64,000 bases of DNA from the NCBI GenBank assembly GCA_000438115.1, contig FR903579.1, forward strand, positions 28,091 to 92,090. Direction: 5' to 3'. Each line of letters opens with the position of its first letter. The stretch's first letter is position 1. Source of the DNA: Prevotella sp. CAG:617 (GTDB taxonomy: Bacteria; Bacteroidota; Bacteroidia; Bacteroidales; Bacteroidaceae). Both the position numbers and the translations under genes were made by a program. The notes under the pieces were generated by a model that worked only from the letters and a program-made list of their open reading frames with translations, ran no database searches and had not been told where the DNA came from. Below, in pieces: positions 58,366-64,000 of the stretch.

Positions 58366-58746
58366 ATGGTAAAAGTAGAAAAAGACCTGTTATATACAGA
58401 GTCACATGAATTTGTAAAGATTGAAGGAGATTTTGGCTATGTTGGAATAACTGACTATGCACAAGAACAATTGGGAAATGTCGTATATGTGGATATGCCA
58501 GAAGTCGGTGATGATGTTTCGGCTGGTGAAGAATTTGGAGCAGTCGAAAGCGTAAAAGCAGCAAGCGATTTAATATCTCCAATAAGCGGAACTGTTGTCG
58601 AAATTAATGAAAATCTTGAGGAGCAACCAGAATTAATTAATCAAGACGCTTTTGAAAATTGGATTATTAAGGTTCAATTATCTGATAAGTCAGAATTAGA
58701 AGGACTGATGGATGATGAGACATATATAAAATATTGTGAAAAATAA
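58366..58746 (+). CDS. gcvH: Glycine cleavage system H protein
   Basis: GcvH is the lipoyl carrier that shuttles the aminomethyl group between the P, T and L proteins. The 126-residue protein has the lipoylation site Lys64 in GAVESVKAASDLISP, and the flanking WIIKVQL and DEETYIKY-like (DDETYIKYCEK) ends. Length is typical. It is followed by a perfect hairpin at 58751-58803 before the P-protein genes. Confidence 0.97.
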   Translation: MVKVEKDLLYTESHEFVKIEGDFGYVGITDYAQEQLGNVVYVDMPEVGDDVSAGEEFGAVESVKAASDLISPISGTVVEINENLEEQPELINQDAFENWIIKVQLSDKSELEGLMDDETYIKYCEK

Positions 58747-58750
58747 CAGG

Positions 58751-58803
58751 CAAAAGAATAAGTCTATTGAGATAAATTCTACCCTCATTGACTTATTCTT
58801 TTG
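58751..58803 (+). promoter_or_regulatory. Intra-operon hairpin between gcvH and gcvPA
   Basis: CAAAAGAATAAGTC (58751-58764) pairs perfectly with GACTTATTCTTTTG (58790-58803), a 14-bp stem with a 25-base loop. It begins 4 bases after the gcvH stop and ends 19 bases before the gcvPA start. The sequence after it (TTATATTAACC) is not a clean T run, so attenuation or processing is as likely as full termination. Confidence 0.55.
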
Positions 58804-58822
58804 TTATATTAACCTTACTACT

Positions 58823-60163
58823 ATGATGTCATACAAATTCTTTCCGCATACAGAGGATGACATACAAGCAATGCTACGACTTTTAGGAATATCATCTATT
58901 GAAGAACTATATAAAGATGTTCCCAAAGAATTAAGATTGCACAAAGCACTTGATCTGCCTTCTTCAAAATCAGAATTAGAAGTTCGTGGAATATTCAAGA
59001 ACTTAGAGAAGAAAAATAAAACATTAAAATGTTTTGCTGGCGTCGGTGCATATGATCATTATACTCCAAGTATAATTACGTACATTGCAAATCGATCTGA
59101 ATTTCAGACTTCCTACACTCCGTATCAGGCAGAAATATCGCAAGGTACTTTACAGTATATATTTGAGTACCAAACTATGATGGCCGATCTAACGGGCATG
59201 GATATTTCTAATGCCAGTATGTATGATGGTGCGACAGCAACGGCTGAAGCTATGATGATGTCTGTTGCTTCTAGTAAGAAAAGAAAAAAGGTTTTAGTTT
59301 CTTCAACTTTACTCCCTCAGACAATAGAAGTTCTTCATACATATGCAAAATTTCATCATATAGATCTGATTCTCGTCAAGTCTGTAGAAGGAACAACATC
59401 TGTGGACGAGATAAATTTATATTTACAAAATGATGATATTGCAGGAGTTATAGTACCATTAGTGAACTATTATGGGATAATAGAAGATCTGAGCAGTTTG
59501 TCTGATGTCTGTCATAAGCATAAAGCTTTATTGATAATCAATTCTCCTGCATCTCCCCTAGGCGTACTTAAGTCGCCGGGAGAACTAGGAGCAGATATTG
59601 CATGTGGTGAGGCTCAATCATTAGGTATACCTTTGTCTTATGGTGGTCCCTATATAGGATACTTATGTACGAATGATTCTTTGGTTCGAAAAATGCCTGG
59701 ACGTCTTGTTGGAGGTACAGTTGATTCTGATGGAAATCGAGCCTTTGTCTTAACTATGCAAGCTCGCGAACAGCATATCCGTCGTGAAAAAGCGACTTCA
59801 AACATATGTACCTCACAAGGTCTAATGTGTTTATATGTAGCAATGTATTTGTCTTTGATGGGGACAGACGGATTAAGGGAAGTAAATCAAATGTCTTTTC
59901 AAGGCGCACATTATTTATATGATGAGTTGCTGAAAACCCATAAATTCGAACCTGTTTTTAACAAGCCATTTTTTAATGAATTCTGTTTACAGTTGACCTC
60001 AGGAACAGCACAGGATTTAATTGACTACTGCGCAGAGTTTGGATTTCTGGCTGGATGCACAGTAAAAGATCACACCAACTGTATACTCTTTTGTGTAACA
60101 GAGAAAAACAGTAAAGAAAATATTGACGACTTGGTAAAGGTAATAAAATCTTTTAATGCATAG
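58823..60163 (+). CDS. gcvPA: Glycine dehydrogenase (decarboxylating) subunit 1
   Basis: GcvPA is the N-terminal half of the two-subunit PLP glycine decarboxylase (P protein). I start at the ATG pair 58823/58826 (MMSYKFFPHTEDDI), not at the ATG 58736 that overlaps gcvH; the product is 446-447 residues, as usual. Motifs include FAGVGAYDHYTPSIITYIANRSEFQTSYTPYQAEISQGTLQ and DGATATAEAMMM, then PGRLVGGTVDSDGNRAFVLTMQAREQHIRREKATSN. It must pair with GcvPB, which follows after 10 bases with a strong Shine-Dalgarno site. Confidence 0.96.
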   Translation: MMSYKFFPHTEDDIQAMLRLLGISSIEELYKDVPKELRLHKALDLPSSKSELEVRGIFKNLEKKNKTLKCFAGVGAYDHYTPSIITYIANRSEFQTSYTPYQAEISQGTLQYIFEYQTMMADLTGMDISNASMYDGATATAEAMMMSVASSKKRKKVLVSSTLLPQTIEVLHTYAKFHHIDLILVKSVEGTTSVDEINLYLQNDDIAGVIVPLVNYYGIIEDLSSLSDVCHKHKALLIINSPASPLGVLKSPGELGADIACGEAQSLGIPLSYGGPYIGYLCTNDSLVRKMPGRLVGGTVDSDGNRAFVLTMQAREQHIRREKATSNICTSQGLMCLYVAMYLSLMGTDGLREVNQMSFQGAHYLYDELLKTHKFEPVFNKPFFNEFCLQLTSGTAQDLIDYCAEFGFLAGCTVKDHTNCILFCVTEKNSKENIDDLVKVIKSFNA

Positions 60164-60168
60164 GAGGT
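60162..60168 (+). promoter_or_regulatory. Strong Shine-Dalgarno site of gcvPB
   Basis: AGGAGGT lies 5 bases before the gcvPB ATG and overlaps the gcvPA stop codon. Such a full match is unusual among the genes of this window. Confidence 0.7.
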
Positions 60169-60173
60169 AGGTT

Positions 60174-61676
60174 ATGAACAATAAATATTATGGAAGTCTA
60201 ATCTTTGAACTGTCAAAAAAAGGGCGCCGTGGTTATTCTCTACCCAAGAGAGAATATGACAATCAATATGCGATGGAAAAATTATTGCCACAAAATTTTT
60301 TCCGTAACAACAGTATAAGTCTTCCTGAAGTAGATGAGCCCACTGTTGTAAGGCATTATACAAATATGAGCAACAATAATTTTGGCGTGGACTCAGGATT
60401 TTATCCTTTGGGAAGTTGCACCATGAAATATAATCCAAAGATTAACGAAGAAGTTGTATCAAATACAAACTTCTCAGAATTGCATCCTTCTCAGCCTATG
60501 CATACTGTACAAGGAGCTTTGGAATTATATTATGAGGTGCAACGTATGCTTTCTGAAATTTCCGGACTGAGTCAATTTACCTTAAATCCGTATGCTGGAG
60601 CACATGGTGAATTAACGGGCTTGATGATTATGCGTTCCTATCATGCAAAGCGAAATGACAATAAACGGAATAAAGTGATTATTCCTAATTCTGCGCATGG
60701 AACCAATCCTGCTTCAGCTGCCGTATGTGGATTACAGGTTGTTGAAGTTAAGACTTCATCTGACGGAACTGTAGATTTGGAAGACCTCAAACCGCTTTTA
60801 AATGATGAAATCGCGGGAATGATGATGACGAATCCAAATACTTTGGGAATTTTTGAAAAAGATATTCCTCAAATAGCAAAATTAATACATGACTGTGGCG
60901 GTTTGATGTATTATGATGGAGCCAATTTAAATCCGATGTTAGGGGTATGCAGACCAGGTGATATGGGATTCGATATCATGCATATAAATTTGCATAAGAC
61001 CTTTTCTACTCCACATGGAGGAGGTGGTCCTGGATCCGGGCCTGTTGGAGTAAGAACTGGCCTGGAAGAATTCCTGCCTAATCCACGGGTCATAAAAACC
61101 GCAAGCAATACATATGCAATTCAATGTACAAATAATGCATTAGGCCAAATCTCCTCTTTTCTTGGGAATTTTGGAATAATTGAGCGTGCATACGCGTATT
61201 TATTATCACTAGGCAAGGAAGGAATTTCAGAAGTTGGAAAATTGGCGACTTTAAATGCTAATTATATAAAGGAGTCCTTGAAAGATTATTATAATCTTCC
61301 CATAAAAGGACTATGCAAGCATGAGTTCGTTTTTGATGGATTACGTTCAGAATATGGAGGCGAACATACTGATTCTGATTGTGTAAAAACGTTGGATGTT
61401 GCTAAACGTTTGTTGGACTATGGGGTTCATGCTCCTACGATCTACTTTCCTCTCCTTTTCCATGAAGCAATGATGATTGAGCCGACGGAAACTGAAAGCA
61501 AAGAAACTCTTGATGCATTCATTGATATCATGAAAAAAATTGCCAATGAAGCAAAAGAACAGCGCAATGTACTGAAGTCTGCGCCGTTGCATACTCCAGT
61601 TAAACGTCTTGATGATGTCAAAGCCGTTAAAGAGCCTCATTTTACTTATAAATCATATTTAAAAGAACAAGAATGA
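60174..61676 (+). CDS. gcvPB: Glycine dehydrogenase (decarboxylating) subunit 2
   Basis: GcvPB is the PLP-bearing half of the P protein. The 500-residue protein has FYPLGSCTMKYNPKINE near residue 76, SEISGLSQFTLNPYAGAHGELTGL near 127, and the PLP lysine K275 in INLHKTFSTPHGGGGPGSGPVGV. Length is slightly above the usual 480-490. With gcvPA, gcvT, gcvH and lpdA it completes the glycine cleavage complex that turns glycine into CO2, ammonia and methylene-tetrahydrofolate. lpdA starts 1 base after it. Confidence 0.97.
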   Translation: MNNKYYGSLIFELSKKGRRGYSLPKREYDNQYAMEKLLPQNFFRNNSISLPEVDEPTVVRHYTNMSNNNFGVDSGFYPLGSCTMKYNPKINEEVVSNTNFSELHPSQPMHTVQGALELYYEVQRMLSEISGLSQFTLNPYAGAHGELTGLMIMRSYHAKRNDNKRNKVIIPNSAHGTNPASAAVCGLQVVEVKTSSDGTVDLEDLKPLLNDEIAGMMMTNPNTLGIFEKDIPQIAKLIHDCGGLMYYDGANLNPMLGVCRPGDMGFDIMHINLHKTFSTPHGGGGPGSGPVGVRTGLEEFLPNPRVIKTASNTYAIQCTNNALGQISSFLGNFGIIERAYAYLLSLGKEGISEVGKLATLNANYIKESLKDYYNLPIKGLCKHEFVFDGLRSEYGGEHTDSDCVKTLDVAKRLLDYGVHAPTIYFPLLFHEAMMIEPTETESKETLDAFIDIMKKIANEAKEQRNVLKSAPLHTPVKRLDDVKAVKEPHFTYKSYLKEQE

Positions 61677-61677
61677 T

Positions 61678-63030
61678 ATGATCCATGCAAATTTAATAAT
61701 TATAGGAGCTGGTCCTGGCGGTTATGAAACAGCAATTTCCGCTGCCAAAAAGGGATTGCAAGTCATTCTGATTGAAGCTCAAAAAACCGGTGGAACTTGT
61801 TTGAATGAAGGATGCATACCAACAAAATGCCTTCACAAGAATGCAGAATTTTTGTTGGAGTTGGGGTATGCTGACAAATTGGGTGTAACGGTGTCTGCAT
61901 CACATCCTGATATTCATCAGGTCATGAATCGTAAAAACGAGATTGTTTCTACACTCTCCCAAGGTGTAAAGACGTTGATTAATATTCCAGGTTTAAACTT
62001 AGTTAGGGGAAAAGCTTATTTTGTTGACAAGCACGTTGTTGGAATAGAGAATACGACTGAACAATATACTGCAGAAAACATTATTATTGCAATAGGTTCT
62101 ATTACTAGAATTCTTCAGATAAAAGGTATAGATCTTCCCGGAGTACTCACCTCAACGTCAATATTAAATATCGATTACATTCCACAATCACTTTGTGTGA
62201 TTGGTGGAGGTGTTATAGGTCTTGAATTTGCATCAATTTTTAGTGCTTTAGGAAGTCATGTCACTGTGATTGAATTTTGCAAGGAGATTTTACCAAATCT
62301 GGACTCAGAAATTGCTAAACGCTTAAGAATGACATTAAAACAGAGAGGCATCAACGTAATTACACAAGCTGGAGTCACGTCTTTATCCCAAGAAGAAGGC
62401 GGCCTATCTGTTTCTTATGAATGCAAAGGAAAGACTTTACAATGTTTGGCTCAAAATGTTTTGTGTGCAATAGGTAGACAAGCTAATGTAAAAGCATTGA
62501 ACCTGTCTGATATAGGAATTGAATATAATGAGAAAGGCATCACTGTTGATGAGCATTTACAAACAAACGTCAAAGGCGTTTTTGCAATCGGCGATATTAA
62601 TGGAAAATGCCAGTTGGCACATGCTGCAGTTGCACAAGGTACAGTTGTATTAGATTATCTCCTAAATCAAAAAACAACAGTTCATTTAGATCTCATGCCA
62701 TCAGTCGTTTTTACTATTCCCGAAGTAGCATCCATTGGTATGAGTGAAGATTTGTGTAAGAAGAACAATCTTTCATATAATATTCATAAATCCTTTTATC
62801 GGGCCAATGGTAAAGCCCTGGCAATGAATGCAACAGACGGAATTGTAAAGATTATCTCGGATTCAGCCACAGGTAAGATTTTAGGATGTCATATGTATGG
62901 AGCACATGCCTCTGATATCATTCAGGAAATAGTTTCATTAATGTATTTCTCGGGAACAATAAATGATTTACGATCTATCATACATTCACATCCGACCTTG
63001 AGTGAAACAATTTTAGAAGCTGTAAAATAA
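61678..63030 (+). CDS. lpdA: Dihydrolipoyl dehydrogenase (L protein)
   Basis: LpdA reoxidises dihydrolipoyl-GcvH with NAD+. The 450-residue flavoprotein has the FAD loop IIIGAGPGGYETA (residues 7-19), redox cysteines C41 and C46 in GGTCLNEGCIPTK, the NAD-binding VIGGGVIGLEFASIFSALG near 177, AIGDINGKCQLAHAA near 302, and the catalytic His438/Glu443 pair in HSHPTLSE. It is the last gene of the glycine cleavage run and is closed by a terminator. Confidence 0.97.
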   Translation: MIHANLIIIGAGPGGYETAISAAKKGLQVILIEAQKTGGTCLNEGCIPTKCLHKNAEFLLELGYADKLGVTVSASHPDIHQVMNRKNEIVSTLSQGVKTLINIPGLNLVRGKAYFVDKHVVGIENTTEQYTAENIIIAIGSITRILQIKGIDLPGVLTSTSILNIDYIPQSLCVIGGGVIGLEFASIFSALGSHVTVIEFCKEILPNLDSEIAKRLRMTLKQRGINVITQAGVTSLSQEEGGLSVSYECKGKTLQCLAQNVLCAIGRQANVKALNLSDIGIEYNEKGITVDEHLQTNVKGVFAIGDINGKCQLAHAAVAQGTVVLDYLLNQKTTVHLDLMPSVVFTIPEVASIGMSEDLCKKNNLSYNIHKSFYRANGKALAMNATDGIVKIISDSATGKILGCHMYGAHASDIIQEIVSLMYFSGTINDLRSIIHSHPTLSETILEAVK

Positions 63031-63056
63031 CGGCAATAGGAATTCTTTTTTAATAA

Positions 63057-63102
63057 AAACAAGATGCCTTGAAAACTGAAATAAAAGGCATCTTGTTTAT
63101 TT
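63057..63102 (+). terminator. Terminator after lpdA
   Basis: AAACAAGATGCCTT (63057-63070) pairs perfectly with AAGGCATCTTGTTT (63085-63098), followed by ATTTTA. Confidence 0.85.
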
Positions 63103-63226
63103 TATGTCAGATAAAAATTATGTGACTCGCTACTATAAAAATATTATTTTATTTGATATGTTTGCAATTTCCCATGCAGTATATGGCATTATGCAATGAA
63201 ATATTAATTTTCTTTAACCACGTACT

Positions 63227-63258
63227 ATTGCTTATATAAATATGTATTTGTACTTTTG
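63227..63258 (+). promoter_or_regulatory. Promoter of the SPOR lipoprotein gene
   Basis: TACTTTTG (63251-63258) matches the -7 element. ATTG (63227-63230) lies 20 bases upstream. The ATG is 31 bases downstream. Confidence 0.55.
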
Positions 63259-63289
63259 CTAAAAGTAAACTCAAAACACACAGTATAAC

Positions 63290-63802
63290 ATGAAAAAATA
63301 CCTTGTTTTAGCTATTGCTTTTGGAGCAATTGTTTCATTTACCTCGTGTAAGTCAAGTGAAAGTGCTTATCGCAAAGCATATGAAAAAGCACAAGCTCAA
63401 GAAAGAAATCAAGCAAATTCGAGCAACAATGATGAATCACAAGTTGTTGTTGCTAACAATACAAATACGACTCCGGTTCAATAGCAAACGACAACATCTG
63501 ATAGTAATGTAGATGTTCGTACAATTGCAGGAGGTATAACTGTGGTGAATGGAAGCGGAATAAAAGCATATAGCGTAGTTGTCGGAAGTTTCTCTGTACA
63601 AACAAATGCTGAAGGGCTGCAGTCTACACTGAAGGAAAAAGGTTATAGCGCACAAGTTGTAAAAACTAATGAGACTATTAACGGTATTACGGGATGGTAT
63701 AGAGTTATAGCTTCAACATACGATGATAAAAGTTCTGCTATACAGTCTCGCGAACAGTTAAAGAGCCTATATCCTGACGCTTGGTTGCTCTACAATAAAT
63801 AA
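63290..63802 (+). pseudogene. SPOR-domain lipoprotein gene interrupted by one in-frame TAG
   Basis: The frame from ATG 63290 to TAA 63802 would encode 170 residues but has a TAG at 63482-63484. The first part (64 residues) is a lipoprotein signal with lipobox FTSC (Cys20) and a Gln/Asn/Ser-rich linker. After the TAG the same frame continues with QTTTSDSNVDVRTIAGG and an SPOR domain at about residues 92-168 (SVVVGSFSVQTNAEGLQSTL, TGWYRVIASTY, YPDAWLLYN). SPOR domains bind denuded septal peptidoglycan. No frameshift is needed, so the simplest reading is a single CAG-to-TAG change. TAG is an ordinary stop elsewhere in the window. A downstream restart could use GTG at 63542 but would lack export. 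The family call is firm; whether the product is made is unknown. Confidence 0.8.
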
Positions 63803-63813
63803 AATATTGACAG

Positions 63814-63846
63814 AGGAATACACAGTAAAAAGGTGTATTCCTTTCT
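63814..63846 (+). terminator. Terminator after the SPOR gene
   Basis: AGGAATACAC (63814-63823) pairs with GTGTATTCCT (63833-63842), followed by TTCTT. It separates the gene from galE. Confidence 0.75.
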
Positions 63847-63871
63847 TGATTTAGAAAAATAAGTAAAATAA

Positions 63872-64000
<129 letters not shown>

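Noticed and set aside
63290..63802. Reassignment of TAG to glutamine in this genome
   Set aside because: At least five intact genes here (mtgA, lysC, lipid kinase, gltD, ligA) end in TAG at the expected family length, so TAG works as a stop.

Overview
The window is a gene-dense, AT-rich stretch of a Bacteroidales (phylum Bacteroidota) chromosome. Several things point there. Many intergenic gaps carry the Bacteroidota promoter element TAnnTTTG, in a few cases with an upstream TTTG-like box about 19-20 bases away. Most starts lack a Shine-Dalgarno sequence. The families are typical of the phylum: DUF3127, DUF3078, a YtxH/holin pair, an HU-LysM fusion, serine palmitoyltransferase for sphingolipids, split pyrB/pyrI, YidC with a large periplasmic domain, and an S9 dipeptidyl-peptidase. 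I cannot name the genus.

Layout. 1-5.5 kb: dnaN (minus), a divergent DUF3127 protein with an SSB-like tail, mtgA, and a large receiver/PEP-pyruvate-binding protein (minus). 5.5-8.3 kb: pyrB-pyrI-glyA (minus). 8.6-12.7 kb: an unknown membrane protein, prs, cdd, rubrerythrin, and a three-gene envelope cassette (YtxH, holin-like, small basic protein). 12.8-19.7 kb: a plus-strand string hisH-hisA-hisF-hisIE-ftsE-lysC-lysA plus a FemAB/GNAT-like gene. 19.7-22.2 kb: serine palmitoyltransferase and a divergent lipid kinase. 22.3-28.2 kb: gltB-gltD. 28.6-35.8 kb (minus): pyrG-yidC and a peptidase-MFS transporter pair. 35.9-41.8 kb: a DUF3078 outer-membrane protein, gph, trmD, ligA and dapA. 41.9-42.6 kb: a decayed IS256-family transposase. 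42.7-45.2 kb: an unknown lipoprotein and rpsA. 45.5-45.7 kb: a possible miniature inverted-repeat element. 45.7-54.8 kb (minus): mgtC-tamB and ftsY-rimO-HU-HU/LysM. 54.9-63.0 kb: serS-lplA-gcvT-gcvH-gcvPA-gcvPB-lpdA. 63.3-64 kb: an SPOR lipoprotein gene split by an in-frame TAG, then the start of galE.

How the genes work together. The glycine-cleavage run is self-contained: P protein as two subunits, H, T and L proteins, and the ligase that can lipoylate H. GlyA, elsewhere in the window, shares its folate pool. The his, lys/dap and glt genes cover nitrogen assimilation and amino-acid synthesis, and pyrBI, pyrG, prs and cdd cover pyrimidine and PRPP metabolism. Envelope genes (mtgA, yidC, tamB, DUF3078, SPOR, the sphingolipid enzyme) are spread between them.

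Most of the window is conserved core genome. I do not see a clear unknown defence or mobile system. The points most worth a second look are the membrane-spanning HU-LysM protein, the DUF3127 protein with an SSB-type C-terminus beside dnaN, the double-receiver PPDK-like protein, the amber codon in the SPOR gene, and the candidate MITE with a probable target duplication. All homology statements come from reading motifs by eye; no database search was run.
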